The notes: generated by a model not told the origin, from the sequence alone. 64,000 bases of DNA from Stereocaulon alpinum (GCA_018257865.1 JAEUBA010000008.1:186001-250000), one strand, 5' to 3'. Shown: positions 35,037 to 47,226, counted from the first letter of the stretch. Program-made: numbers and translations.

Positions 35037-35664
35037 ATGTCAGGTAAGAGACCTTTGCAACCTTACCCTCAATACGCAGTCAACGCACCTAAAGCATCTC
35101 AGACCTAGACGGCGATTCCCACATGCACTCCTCCTCTTCCTCCGATGCCGCCGACGACTCAGACGCTATGTTCCCATCTGAGCTTGAACCTCCCGGTCAC
35201 GCGCCCCAGAATAGCGTCAACCCACTCGCCTCCTCTCTACTTCCAGCCGGCTCCACGCCCCCACTGTCCCAAGACCAAGACGACGCCATGGACATGGGGC
35301 CGCTCCACAGTATGAACCCCAGCGAGGAGGAAACAACCGTAAGGAATGGAATAACTATGAAGACTGTGCCATGGACCCGGAAAGTCTCTCCCCGGAAGGT
35401 CTCTCCTGGGGATCTCGCATCTGGGGAAAAGAGCGATTTTGCGATGAGCGCGGAAATGGCGGAGCCGGGGGCGTCGTGGAATAATCGAAAGGCAAAGGAG
35501 GAGTACCAGAGGGCGAGTATGCAGATTGAAGATAAAAATTTCAGCTTGAGTAAGCGAATCCGAGATTGCAGTGGGCTTGGGGCTAATGGCATGCAGGGGA
35601 ATATGGAGATCTTTTTGGTGAGGGCACGCCGAGCCCGGAGAACGGCAAGGATAAGGGGAAGTAG
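35037..35664 (+). CDS. conserved fungal protein of unknown function
   Basis: Exons 35037-35043, 35109-35549 and 35597-35664 give 171 aa. The first exon is 7 nt (ATGTCAG, donor GTAAGA). The third is set by donor GTAAGC and acceptor TGCAG. The spliced product reads MSDGDSHMHSSSSSDAADD at the start, then a Ser/Pro/Met-rich region with KVSPRKVSPGD (possible proline-directed phosphosites). The conserved block at about 120-155 is WNNRKAKEEYQRASM followed by NFSLREYGDLFGE. Reading on through the last donor gives a frame without this ending. I recall the W-N-N ... F-S-L-x-E-x-G-D block from other filamentous fungi, but no function for it. Confidence 0.75.
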
Positions 35665-35920
35665 TGATGTTCAAGACCATGCGATGCGAGTACGAATTTA
35701 TGGACAAGGCTTGTAAAGTATAACATTTGGCGTTGTGGCATAGAGACATTACATCACCTTGACATTAGCAACTACTGAGCGTAGATGCGGATTGAGCAAT
35801 TATCACAGAACAGATAATAGTCGCTGTTCTCACACCCAGCTTATGATGCTGACAAATCTTCTATGTTCTTTGAAGTGCATGTTTAGAGGATATCTCTTCT
35901 TTTCTCTATCCTGCCCAATA

Positions 35921-36692
35921 CTACCGCCTAGGCGCACTAGGAGCTAGTCCAGGCACACCGCTGTATCTCTCCTCTCTCTCCGTCTTGAAAAGCACCTGCA
36001 CCCAGAACTCTTTACTATCCTCATCAAACCAAGTCCAAAACCTCCCCTCCCTTCTATCCACCTCCCTAGCCTGCAACTTGAACCCACAAGTCTCATACGG
36101 CTCCGCCGCAACCAGCAAATATTGATAATTCTTATCCGGCGGATCCTCCACCTTCTGTTCGAACGCACTCATAAACCTAACCCTCGGCACAACACCAGGC
36201 GTGATCTCCGGATACTGCAACTGAAAAAGCAACCCATGCTGTCTCGTCAACGCATCCCTGGTCTTTGTAATCTTATACCCCGGTCGTCCAATCTTAACCA
36301 TATTCCTCCGTACCTGCACGCCCATGTTCACGCCTAGCATATTCGCATCTTGCGCCCTTCCTTCTTTTTGCTCGCGCGCTGCGCGGCGGGCAAGATTCGT
36401 CTGATGTTTGCGGCCTTGAGTGTGGGCGAGGTAGGAGCCATCGTTTTGGTGGACGGTGAGGCAGAGACGGCACTCGAAGGAGCCGACGTGGTTTTTGAAG
36501 AAGTAGGGGTCTTTGTCCAGGTCGATTGTTTCGAGGGCGAGTTTGCGGAGACGTTCGCGCCGGTCGGCATTGGTTGCGCTATGGGATGCTACTCCTCCGC
36601 CGCCGAACTTGGAGCCAGCTCGGTTCTGGTAGTACATATATCAGTAACGGTAGCTTTTCAAGAGTGGATGAAACTTTTACCTGGTAATCCAT
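35921..36692 (-). CDS. splicing factor 3A subunit 2 (SF3A2/Prp11)
   Basis: Exons 36692-36681 (12 nt, MDYQ) and 36625-35921 give 238 aa. The N-terminus MDYQNRAGSKFGGGGVAS is the family signature and fixes the tiny first exon. The matrin-type C2H2 finger lies at about 55-80 (FECRLCLTVHQNDGSYLAH then TQGRKHQTNLARR). KIGRPGYKITK and the PRVRFMSAFEQKVE region follow. The metazoan Pro-rich C-terminal tail is absent, as usual in fungi. It is a U2 snRNP component required for branch-site recognition in pre-spliceosome assembly. It is convergent with the unknown gene ending at 35664. Confidence 0.95.
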
Positions 36693-37277
36693 GTTAATGC
36701 AATGATAGTACGTAGAGCTGAGGGTCCGGATACAGAAATTAGTACTGGCAAGCAGCTGTCGGAAGTAGAACGTATTGAGAAGACTGAATCAAGCACGCCC
36801 TAAGTCGATTGTGGTATGGCGCTAATCGCGCTTTCTGCGTCTAGGCCGCGATGATAAAGTACGTAGTTCTACAGATTACGGTTATTGTAAGGTAAATAAC
36901 ATGTACCTAACGTTACAAACTCATCAAAAATCTTAGGTTAGTGCCTCAAGCCCATCGACAAGTCTCGTAAATAAAAAGTTCCCCCTCTGATTGCTCTTGG
37001 GTTTGAAGCCTGTAGAGCCCCCTGAGAGCCCCCTAGGACTCATCATTTAAGCGCCGAGCTGGCAGGTCCCGGGCTTCAACTTCGCTGCCTAAACGTCCAG
37101 CTTTAGGGCCCTTTTCTCAGGACCTCCATGCTGTAGCCCTACGAGTGGCCCACTAAAGTCGAGTAGGATATCTAACCCATTGCCCTTCTAGCGCGCTTCC
37201 CGCGTGTATCTTCGCATCTCTCTGGGCTCCTTCCCAAGATCTTCCTCCACATCATGGCGTAGTCGCATGACTTCAAG
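36693..37277. promoter_or_regulatory. divergent promoter, SF3A2 / tubulin cofactor E
   Basis: This 585-nt region lies between divergent starts. It contains the short direct repeat GAGCCCCCT (37016-37024 and 37026-37034). The segment at about 36850-37180 differs in texture from nearby intergenic DNA and could be an old dispersed repeat. Confidence 0.35.
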
Positions 37278-39635
37278 ATGTCAGTGGGGCATTATCCCGG
37301 CCAAAGGCTCTCGTATGATGGGCACTTGGCTACAGTGCGATACATTGGCACGATTAAGCACCAGAAAGGAGACTGGTTAGGTGTCGAATGGGATGATCCA
37401 AGTCGAGGCAAACATGATGGAAGCCATGGAGGCTACAGATACTTTACATGTAGGTACGAGAGTCTCGTATGGCTCTCCTCACGTAGGAGACTGTTATGTT
37501 ACTGTCACTGTGCTGTCTAGTTGATCTATTGGTGACTCACCTTATGTTCTCCAAGACTGGATATTGTATTTCTATGTCATATGCATTGTCTTTCATGCTC
37601 AAGTGATTTTCCCTGAGCCATCTTCGGCAGAGTTCTGCACCGTGTCTTATTTGTAGCTAGGTCTTAGCCGCCATTCAACTGCAGGTTCCTTTGTCAGACC
37701 GTCCCGGCCGAGCGACCAGCCATTGAGCTTTCTCGACGCGTTGAGGAAGAAGTATGCTTCGAATGACAATGCTGAGGCAACTGGAGTAGGAAAGGAGATT
37801 CGCATTAGCGGTAAGACGGTCGAAGAGGTTGGTTTCGAAGAGAAAAGACAAGAGCTAGCAGTCCTCGAAAACCTGAAAGTTGCAGTCCTTGATGGTATGT
37901 GCATCGCTGGACTGGGCTGTTTGCCACAAGAAGGAGATGCCGTACAGGAATGGCATCTTCCATCGGTAGAAGCACCGGGGACTAACTCTCAAGCGATGGC
38001 CATCACTCTGCTTGACCTAAGCAGAAATTTGCTTGAGAGATGGGTTGATGTTGCTAGTATTTGCCATTCAATGCAGGCCTTGCGAATCCTCAAAGTGGAG
38101 TCAGTTCGGCTACATCCCTTTAGCATTTACTGTTGGTTGGTCCACTGACTATCCGCTACGTCCAGTGGCAACCGCTTCAAAGACCTAGATTGCACGCTAT
38201 ACCGGAGGGAAACCATTCAACTCTTCCAACGAGTCACGGAGTTGAGTTTAGACAAGACCCTACTAATGTGGGATCAAGTGAGTAATTCTACGCCCTTCTC
38301 CAGGGCTTCCTCTCCAATACCAACATTGATCCATCAACCATAGATTGTTCAGCTTACCGCCAGCTTTGGATCATTAACTACACTCTCCCTTGCTTCCAAC
38401 AGCCTTGGTGTCGAAACCATGCTTAGCGATCTAAGGACACCCACTCTCACCACCCTCGATCTTTCGTCCAACGTCTTTACTTCGCTAGCCCACATCACTT
38501 GTCTGTCCTCACTCCCTAAGCTGACGACACTATCTCTTCGGTCCAATCCCCTTAACGAACTTCAATCGCCAGCTACATTTCCAGCCCTGAGAAAGCTGGA
38601 TGTGGCGTTCACTGATATTCCAAATCTTGCCTCCCTAGACCCGATTCCTACAGTGTGTCCCTCGCTCACAAAACTTCTCACCAAGAGCACGCCCCTTATG
38701 AACCACGAGTCCGCCTCCCTCCACACCATAGCACGTCTACCAGGTATCACAGAGCTCAACTACGAAGACATTACTCCAGAAAAACGGTTGAATGCAGAGC
38801 TCTTCTACCTTGGATTCGTAGCAAAGCGGCTTGCCGAAGCCCCCGACCGTTGGAATGAGAAGGCCATCCTTGATGAGCATCCGCGATATAAGGCCCTTTG
38901 CGAGCTCCATGGGGAGCCAGCAATTGTGAAGAAGAACGCTGAAGAAGACGAGGCTGGGTACGTATGTTTCGGGTGGCTTTCCTCCCATTGAAACCCTTGT
39001 CTGAATCCTGAGACCTGTTTCTGAAGTATTGACTCAAGCAGTAGACCCTGTTCCCTGATAAAGAGATATACTGACTCAAAACGGTGCATAGGACGCTAAG
39101 AGCAAGAGTCACGGAATTCACATTCTACATAACGGATTCAGACCTGGCGAAAGCACAGCAACAAGCTCGAGAAATACAAATTCAGACTCAACCCCAAAGC
39201 CACGACCCAAATATCTCGCCAACCAAATCCACAAAGCCCCAAAAGAAGGGCCGAGAATCAGAAACCCCCACATCACCAGAACATAAGGACCCCACCCCCA
39301 CCCCCAAACTCATCCAAAAAACCAAACTTATCCCCCGCACAATCGACATCTACCGCCTAAAAGGCATAGTCAGCACCCTCTTCTCCATCCCCTTCCTCTC
39401 CTTCAAACTTATATGGGAAACCGAGGAATTCGATCCCGTAGGAGACGAAGATGAGGAAGGGTGGAGCGTTAGCGAGGATGAATCTGATGAGGAGGAGATG
39501 GTGAGAAGAAAGAAGGAGGGAAGGGATGATAGGAGTAGGTGGGTGAGGAGGGAGGTGGAGCTTGTGGATGGGACGAGGGAGGTGGGGTTTTGGGTTGAAG
39601 GGGGGAGGGCGAGGGTTAGGATTGAGTTGCGTTAG
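37278..39635 (+). CDS. tubulin-specific chaperone E (Pac2/Alp21 type)
   Basis: Five exons, 37278-37453, 37668-38099, 38166-38277, 38344-38957 and 39092-39635, give 625 aa, with all phases closing. The N-terminal CAP-Gly domain has GTIKHQKGDWLGVEWDDPSRG followed by KHDG and FVRPSRP; its GKHDG matches the family GKNDG-type motif. Leucine-rich repeats fill about 140-420 (LDLSRNLLERW, LSLDKTLLMWD, LDLSSNVFTSL, LSLRSNPLNEL). A C-terminal ubiquitin-like part follows (DIYRLKGIVSTLF, with very acidic and basic inserts). Cofactor E binds alpha-tubulin and helps form alpha/beta dimers. A low-complexity Pro/Thr/Lys insert (about 465-530) lies between LRR and ubiquitin-like parts. Confidence 0.92.
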
Positions 39636-40137
39636 TTTTGTATGCGATTAGAATGAGGCTTGGAGGACATTGTTTGAAATTTTCATTGCTATGGTATGCT
39701 ATTCCTTAGAAGTGATGAGCACTCCATTGGCTATGGCTGACTGTCCGCAGACAGCAGCGCTACATTGTATCTCAAGCTATCCGTAAGACTGGCATTACAT
39801 GACATGAACGTTCTTTAGTACGTCGCCAAAGACATGATATCTTAGCATATGCCAGTCATGAAAAGGGATTGTGTCCGTATCCAGGTCCATACCGGTTTCT
39901 GATATGCGCATGTATGCATGTATGCATGATCTTGATCTGAAGGGATGAATGCAATGGGAACATGGTCTCGATTTAAAAAGACGTAATGAGAAGATGCTCA
40001 ACATCTTCTTGTGACTGATGAAATGGATAAGAAAAAATCCTCCCTTACTTCCGGCGATGATGGTATGGTACGGTATGGTATTTTATGCATGTCCCAACGC
40101 CCTTCGTATGCGCTTGATTTCGTACTTTGCGGATTCT
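39636..40137. other. convergent intergenic region
   Basis: It lies between the 3' ends of cofactor E and the NDR kinase. It contains a short ATGCATGT tandem tract at about 39905-39928. No gene seen. Confidence 0.5.
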
Positions 40138-42572
40138 TCACTGGCGATTGTTCATGCCCTCAAAGCGTTTGAACGTATATCCAATGAACGGCAGCGCCAT
40201 ATCAGCAGAGTGCTCCTCGCTCAAAGCTTCGGCTTGAGCACGGTGAGCGGCCGTCGTGTCTTCCTGAGAGATTTCATCAATAGGGAAATAAGAAACGTCG
40301 ACGTTGGATTTCAAATTCGGCTCGAAAGGCGCACGGATGGAGCGAAGCTTGTCCCATTCGACACCATCAAAGAAGGCATGAGCTTTGATCTCTTGGCTGC
40401 CATTGGGGCCGGACTGGCTGCCGATGCGGTCGGAGACGTCGCAGAGTAGCCTGGATGAAAGTAATCAGCTGATGTACTGGTCTGGGAGCAAAAGGGAGAC
40501 TTACCTCCGAATGCAGTCCTCGGCAGTTGCCCACTGCTCGGCCTCTCTGCTCTGAAGCAAAGGGTTCTCGTCAGGGAAATACAGCGATTGACGCCAATTC
40601 ACGATTTTGCGGTAGGTGTCATGGGGATCCTCGGCACAGAAAGGAGGCCAGCCGACAAGGCATTCGAACATAATCGCTCCGACGGACCACCAGTCGCAGG
40701 CGAAGGAGTAGCCTTGGCCGCTGAAGATCTCGGGAGCGATGTAATCCGGAGTACCGACTGTGGAGTACGCAAGGGCACGACGGTTTGATTTACGCCAAGT
40801 GTTAATAAGGCTGCGGTTGCTGATGGTAAGATTGATCTGGTCAAGCGTGACCGAATTTCGGTTTTTGGGCTTGTTTGATGCGTTGCCTTTCAGGAGATCC
40901 TGATAGTATGCTTGGTCGTGCTGCTTGTGGAAACCAGTGGAGAGACCGAAGTCCGTGAGTTTGACATGGCCTTTGGCGTCCAAGAGAATGTTGTCGGGTT
41001 TTATGTCACTAATGGAACGTCAGCTAATGCAAGGAAGAGTACAGTAGAGGCTCCGAGATACGCCGAATGAGAGTGAAAGACTAAGCCAAAAAGGCGACAA
41101 ACCCCCCAAATGCGTCGTAACGGCGAAAGCGAGGCAGCGGGAACAGATTTGGGATCAATACCATGGGCATGAGAATCTCGCAGTGATCGCTATGATGAGA
41201 AAGGAACGAGCTCTTAGAATTTTGCTAGCCACTTACCGATGGATGTAGCCATGCTTGTGTACTGCTTCGATAGCAAGGATAATCTGAGCCATGTAAAATC
41301 TCGTAATTGGGATCGAGAAAATCTCGTATTTGATAAGCATGGTCATCAAGTCGCCTCCGGGCAGGAACTCCATCAACATATACAGGAAGGTGTTGTCTTG
41401 AAACGTCGTATGCAGTTTGACAACCCAAGGGCTGTCTGATTCGGCCAATATGTCACGCTCTGCGCGAACATGGGCCAGTTGATCTTTCTTGAACATTTCC
41501 GTCTTGACAAGTGATTTCAATGCGTATATTTGGCCGTCCCTCTTACGCCTGACAAGCTTGACTTCTCCAAAAGCACCTTTGCCTACTCGGGCCACAGTTT
41601 GGAAGTTGGCTGGCGTTTCTTTGGTACGTAGGAAGCGAAGATACTGGTTTTCGCTGTTGCGGACATTTTGGACATGCTTTTCCCGCTCTTGGGCCGATTT
41701 ACGATCGTCCTTCAGGTAGGCCTCCAGCTCTCGAGCACTAGCATAAACCGAATGGTTAGCAAAAGTTTTCCTTCAAATTTTCGTGGAGTGCAGTGACAGT
41801 GCCGAAATGCATACATAGTAACAGCGTCCACGTCGCAGACTTACCGAATGTTCCTGTCACGAGCCCGAGAGATGTTCTCCTTGAAGAAGGCTTCGACTAA
41901 GGCATGGAGTCCCTGTCCACGCTTTTGAATGTTTGGGGAGTATGTGTCACGTTTCTTTTCTGGCATTTCGGCTTCGGATATTGACTGATTACTTCCATTG
42001 GCGATTGGGGGTGTAAGCAGAGACGATTGGCCCTGCTGATTGGTTACGTAGCTCTGTTGGTTACGAGCTTGTTGATTCTGGGGTTGCTGGGTGTTTGGGT
42101 GTAAGCGTGAACCTGGGGACGGTTGTCGACCAAAGGGACTCGATTGACGTGGAGCGGGGCCAAGGTTCTGGTTCGAAAACTGGCGAGCTAGGTTTGAGGT
42201 AGGATCGTTGGCATTGTAGCCAGTCTGACGCTGCTGGTATGCTGGTTGCGGGGCTGCGAGGTTCTGCTGCTGGTACTGACTTTGGTACTGGCTCTGGAAT
42301 TGAGGTTGCTGGTACGGTGACTGGCCCTGGCTGTACTGAGCCTGATAGGCACCAGTGGGAAAGTAGCCGGGTTGCTGGGCACCATAATTGTTTTGTATTT
42401 GTGTACCCACGTATTCGTTGGCAGCTTGGGCGCCCGGGAAGACTGACTGAGGGAAGGTCGAGGGGGTAGTGGGGAAGACACGCTCGTTGGTGGGGGTGTA
42501 GTTTCGGTCGTTGTTGTGGGCACCTCCTCCCATTCCACCGAAGTTCAGGTGGAGTTGCTTCTTCGGATCCAT
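40138..42572 (-). CDS. cot1: NDR/LATS-family Ser/Thr kinase (Cot1/Cbk1/Orb6 type)
   Basis: Exons 42572-41845, 41737-41237, 41008-40505 and 40450-40138 give 681 aa. The N-terminus of about 220 residues is Gln/Asn/Tyr/Pro-rich. A Mob-binding region precedes the catalytic domain: VGKGAFGEVKLV (P-loop), YALKSL (Lys), HRDIKPDNILL (catalytic loop), TDFGLS (DFG). The NDR-specific basic insert before the activation segment contains KPKNRNS and RKSNRRALAYS. The activation loop is STVGTPDYIAPE and the C-terminal hydrophobic motif FIGYTFKRF. The kinase drives polarised hyphal growth with Mob2 in the RAM/MOR pathway. An upstream in-frame Met at 42635 is possible. Intron 2 (228 nt) is long. Confidence 0.95.
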
Positions 42573-43166
42573 CTTGAAGACCGGAGTGCGTCGAGGTGGT
42601 TGTGTCCGGTTTGTGTAGGGAGGTGGGAAGATCACCGGAAGGTCAACAAAATATCACTGCGGCAGACTGGCTTAGCGCGCTAAACGTGAACAATGCAAAG
42701 TGAGACTACGCGGGGCAATTGAGCAATTGATCAATAGCAATTGGAATGTCTAGAAGCGATACTCCTGTCTACAGACATATCTCTGGGCCTTCAAGTATGG
42801 ACGAGAACCCCCCTTTTAAATCTACGAAGGGGCCTGTGCTTAGAGCATGGGGCACAGGATTCAAGGGTCTTGATAGGGTAGAATCTAGCAGCCAGATGCT
42901 TACAGAAGTTCCACCATTCGCATCAGCACATAATACGTGACGAAGGATGCTTGAATGCACGACATCAGGGGTTATACCCTTCTACAGAAATTCATGTTTA
43001 AAAGTGTCAACGCGGAAAGCCCCCGTGCTTCTACCTTAGAACGTCTGCGGCTAGACCTCCCGAGAAAAGTTCCGGTTGATGATTGGTTTGTTCAGAGAGC
43101 TCGAAGAGTCTGAAGCATCTGCTAAGGGCTTGCAGGCACCATTGTTCCACGCCTACAGCTCTAGCT
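42573..43166. promoter_or_regulatory. divergent promoter, NDR kinase / TIM54
   Basis: This 594-nt region lies between divergent genes. Short overlapping frames on both strands at 42746-42960 have no family resemblance. Confidence 0.4.
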
Positions 43167-44691
43167 ATGGCAGAGAAGCCTCCAGGGAAAGATGCTGCGC
43201 GCCCTGCGCCAGCATCTGTCCCTAAGCCAGAGGGAAACCCAGCACTAAGGATGATGGGTAGGTCCGTATCCCATCCAATAATTGAGAACAGTAAGCTCAC
43301 ACTTGGGATACGCAGGTCTACCCAGGTTCAAATTCAAGCTCCCATCCCGAAATTGGCTCATATTCTGGGCTATAACCGGCTCTTTCACATCTACTCTTCT
43401 CTATGACCGCCACCACAAGAAAAGAGCACAACGAAAATGGTGCAACTTCGTTTCTCACCTGGCAGAGGAATCAGTACCCCCTGCAGTGATGCCCCGCAAG
43501 ATCACAATCTTCCTCGCTGCGCCCCCTGGGGACAGTCTCCGTCCTGCGCGGGATTATTTCCATGAATATATCAAGCCTATACTAGTAGCTGGGGGAATGG
43601 ATTGGGAAGTCATAGAAGGCAGAAAAGAGGGCGATGTGCGGGCAGGTTTGGCGGAAAAGATAAGAAAACTCCGAAAACGAAGTGGCGAGAAGCCTACTGC
43701 AGGATCTGCCGAAGAGCCTGAAGAGAATCAAAATCTAGATGACTTGCGGTACGAGGTCCGAAAGAGGAGTGGAGTTACGGAATGGAATGGTGTGCAAGGT
43801 GATCTGGTGTTGGGTAGAAATACATGGAAGGAATATGTACGAGGTCTTCACGAGGGTTGGCTAGGCCCACTGGATCCACCACGGCCTGCAGAAGTTCTAG
43901 AAACGGACCCTCAGCCGTTGCCAACGCCAACTTCAGACACGCCTCTAGCAGACCTACCTCCCACAGAAACACCATCATCCTCGGAACCAGCTTCCGACTC
44001 TTCAACGCAAACGGAGCCTCCAACCCCAGATCCACCACCTCGCAAACCTGCAAAGACAACACCAAAACCTCCCTACATAACTCCGAAAGACTACCCAATA
44101 TGTCCCACCGCACCCTCACTACCCACATCCCTAAACCCATCCCTTCCACTCCCCCTCCCCCACCTCCTCGGCTTCCTCAACACCCCAATCCGAATATACC
44201 GCTTCCTCACCCGCCGGCACCTAGCAGATTCAACCGGCCGCTCAGTGGCAGCCTTAGTCCTTGCCACACACTCTCGCCCATACACACAATCAGCAGAATT
44301 CGCTTCCGCCATCGACCCTGACTCCACTCCCAACGATGCTACCAACGCCCCTGAAGGCGCCGTTGCGCAGACGGGAGAGGCATGGGAGCAAGAAGTAGTC
44401 TTAAAAAAGGAAGAGCGGGAATGGCATAAGATTGCATGGGCGCCGAACAAAGAAGACGAACCAACGAAAGAAAGGCCATGGCAGGAACGTATGGTTATTG
44501 ATAGCCGAATAGGACAAAAGATGAGTCAATTCGAGCTCGAGAGCGGCGCGGAAGAGGAAGCAGCTAGAGTTGATAGGGAGAAGAGGATGCAGGATCCGAG
44601 TCTGGTTGATAGGGTGAGGAGGTGGACGGGCTTTGAGAAACGGGGGAAGAAGGGGTGGGATATGGGTCTTGAGGGGGCGGAGGATGAATGA
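43167..44691 (+). CDS. TIM54: mitochondrial import inner membrane translocase subunit Tim54
   Basis: Exons 43167-43257 and 43316-44691 give 488 aa (RMMG joined to LPRFKFKLPSRNW). A single transmembrane segment follows (NWLIFWAITGSFTSTLLYD, about 40-60), then the conserved intermembrane-space part: PRKITIFLAAPPGDSLRPAR, FHEYIKPILVAGGMDWEV and the DVRAGLAEKIR block. A Pro/Thr-rich linker (about 225-285) precedes the conserved C-terminal part. Tim54 belongs to the TIM22 carrier translocase of the inner membrane. The tail is rich in Glu, Arg and Lys. Confidence 0.94.
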
Positions 44692-45120
44692 GGTCATCGC
44701 TACCTATGGTGTTTTTGCATTGCGGCGGCGCGAGCATTGGAGGACTTTGTAGTAAGTCTTGTGTACTATACTACCTCGTTTATATTGGGAGATACCCTGA
44801 ACATTAGATAATCGAGAGCATTTCTCCTCCCTGTACCCTTGATTCCACCCACCTCTTGTACTACCAAAGTACGTTTCAAATTGAGGTATTGGCCCACCCG
44901 TTGCAATGAAGCTTCAAAAACGTCTTATCCAAATTGTCCTATTGGGATCAAACCCCTCGTCATCCGAGCTCTCCGACTCGTAACTCGGACTACTCTCCCA
45001 GATATACGAATCCTCCAGCTCCCCTCCATCCCCCTCAAACATCGACGCCTCACTCAACCCCAGTATAAAAACCCACCTCCCACAACTCCCATCCGCATCA
45101 TTCCTCCTCCCAGCCTCTCC
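44692..45120. other. convergent intergenic region
   Basis: A + strand frame from 44839 runs through it and overlaps the next minus-strand gene. It is Pro/Arg/Ser-rich with no family resemblance and I treat it as a shadow. No gene is supported. Confidence 0.45.
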
Positions 45121-45903
45121 CTACGTTCTCTCCAACCACTGCAATACCGTAGACTCAGCTACCTCAATCGGTTTCACGCGAAAGCCCGTACCTCCATCTA
45201 GTGGTTTCGAAGACGGGGTTTTCAAGTCGTACCGCGTGCCAAGAAATCCTACACTGAGGAGGCGAAATGCCGAAAGCGTTCTTAGTGCTATGTGGATTTC
45301 GGGGTGGAGGTTGAAGTTGGATAGGGAGCGGCAGGTTTCCATGTCGTGGTTTTGGTACATGAATATGATATCGCATCTTTTGCGCCCTGTGTTGGTTTTG
45401 GCTAGTGTACGGAGAAAGTCCAGGGTATCGAAGTGATCGGAATCTAGACACACCGAGCGGTGCGTGATGCATATGTCTAGTTCCATTTCGAGGTTTTGGA
45501 TCAGGGACCAGCGGCAGCGGTGTTTTAGCGCAAAGGGGGATGGGTGGTAGGTTTTGCAGTATGTGAAGCGACGGCGCCTGGTGGAGAAATTTGCGAAGCG
45601 GAAGGATACATCGCGACGAAGGATTTCGAGGGCTTCGTTGCTGATTTGGTGGGATACTAGGAGGATGGCTGTTCTTTGGGGGTCTTTGGTGTACCTTTTA
45701 TCCCATTGACTGGAGTGTGCTGTGAAGAGAATTTCGTAGTAGATCAGTTGTCGCAGTTCTAGGGGGTTCCAGCAACTTGTATTGCGATGGTAAGCTTAAC
45801 CATATGGTGCCCAAATGATATCGCCGTCCGTGGCTAGGTCGTATGTTGATGGGCTGATGACACTATCGCCGTGGAATATGGGGATTTTTCGATGTTTGGA
45901 CAT
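45121..45903 (-). CDS. F-box/2EXR-like fungal protein
   Basis: Exons 45903-45801 and 45758-45121 give 246 aa. Without splicing, TAA at 45798-45796 closes the frame at codon 36. A 42-nt intron (donor GTTAAG, acceptor CCTAG) removes it and joins WAPY to ELRQLIYYEILF in phase. The short hydrophobic block LRQLIYYEIL followed by SHQISNEALEILRR is the pattern of F-box-like fungal proteins in which a short motif precedes a region of unknown role. Later landmarks are FRFANFSTRRRRF and HPEIHIALRTLSAFRLL. Such proteins are numerous and poorly studied. If the intron is not used, this is a pseudogene with a nonsense mutation. Confidence 0.6.
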
Positions 45904-46092
45904 TCTGTGTACGTTCGAGAACAATGATGGCGATTGATGATTTCTCAAAGTTTCCTGTGCGAAAGTCCCTGCCTCGTGGACGATTGAAATCTGATTGATC
46001 CACGGCTACCACGAAGCTTGGCATCAGAGCTCACAATGTGGGGAAAGAATCAATTATACCTGAGCGTTTGCTGAAGAGTGTCCAGGTATTTG

Positions 46093-47226
46093 TTATGACG
46101 GGCTCTGTGATGGCGCACCCTGCGCCTTCAAACTTTGCACCGAAGCCCACGCCTGGACAATGCCAGCAACAGATTGTATTGTACCGAAGAAAACAGTCAT
46201 AAAGAAGACCAGCACAGCGACCCAGAAAGTAAACCATTGCGTCTTCTTCCTATCATCCCACCATAACTGCGAAATACTTCTCGGCTCCGCATCATCGAAT
46301 GTCCGCTTCAGAAGCACTAGTCTGTCTCTCCAGTAGACAAAATTTTCAATTTGACGTTGCGAACTGTTGAGTCGGACGCAGTTCCCCGCTTGCAGATCGA
46401 TTTTGTGTTTGCGCCGCTGTTGTAGGTACCATGGATTTGGTTCTCCAAGGATGGGAGGGATGAGGAGTGAAATGGTTCGGATTGTCTCATCCACGAGGCC
46501 TTGCGGAAACAGACTACTTTGCGAAAACCAATGCAGTTGCAAGACGGAAATTTGATGAAAGAGCATGAGCTTGGTGTCATCGTCTTTCAGGAGAAGGTGA
46601 TCTGCGAGATTGCTGGTCCATATCACGTCAATGCCCCCAATCTGTTCCAAGTGCGCAGCTGTAAACGTCTGCGGAAGCTTGACCAGATCCTGCGACCCGG
46701 GCTTCGAAGGAAGACATTTGCCAATAACGTCAGCGAGGCTCTCATTCTCCTCCCAGTGAATAGGCTCGTCATACGAAATGTCTCCTGGGAAAGTGCCAAT
46801 CGATAACATTGACCATATGCCAGCAGCCAAGTCGAGCAAAGTTGCTGAAAGGTGTGAGTCCCAGCCATGTCGATCGCCGTCGATCGGCTGGCTACCAGGA
46901 ATCTGGCTGAGGACTTGATGCCGAACGTCGCTGGGATTGCCCTTTACCAAAATGACGATCAAAGCGAAATGCCAATGTGTGATGCTCTCAATTATCCTGT
47001 CGTGGTTGGCGGCAAGGTTGCACAAAAGATTGTACCGAGAAAAGAAAGCTTCCAACGAATTGTCTCTCCACTGATTTGCCATTGGTTCCAGCTCCAGCTC
47101 GAAGATGGTGTTCAGGAAGAACAATCGTAGAGTAGGCGACTTGAGCTGCTGTGACAATGTGAAACTTTGTAGAGCAACCTCAGCCTCATGTCCAATAGAG
47201 CTGTCTGGTTCTTTGATGTTCGCCAT
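46093..47226 (-). CDS. fungal protein of unknown function with one C-terminal membrane helix
   Basis: A single exon encodes 377 aa. It starts MANIKEPDSSIGHEAEVAL. The first 320 residues are soluble and mildly acidic, rich in Leu, Ile and Trp. A single hydrophobic segment sits near the end (WFTFWVAVLVFFMTVFFGTI, about 335-355), followed by a short tail. This layout is common in a lineage-expanded group of ascomycete proteins without an assigned function. I cannot name a domain. It sits in the same orientation as the F-box-like gene, with only 189 nt between them. Confidence 0.75.
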   Translation of the reverse strand: MANIKEPDSSIGHEAEVALQSFTLSQQLKSPTLRLFFLNTIFELELEPMANQWRDNSLEAFFSRYNLLCNLAANHDRIIESITHWHFALIVILVKGNPSDVRHQVLSQIPGSQPIDGDRHGWDSHLSATLLDLAAGIWSMLSIGTFPGDISYDEPIHWEENESLADVIGKCLPSKPGSQDLVKLPQTFTAAHLEQIGGIDVIWTSNLADHLLLKDDDTKLMLFHQISVLQLHWFSQSSLFPQGLVDETIRTISLLIPPILGEPNPWYLQQRRKHKIDLQAGNCVRLNSSQRQIENFVYWRDRLVLLKRTFDDAEPRSISQLWWDDRKKTQWFTFWVAVLVFFMTVFFGTIQSVAGIVQAWASVQSLKAQGAPSQSPS

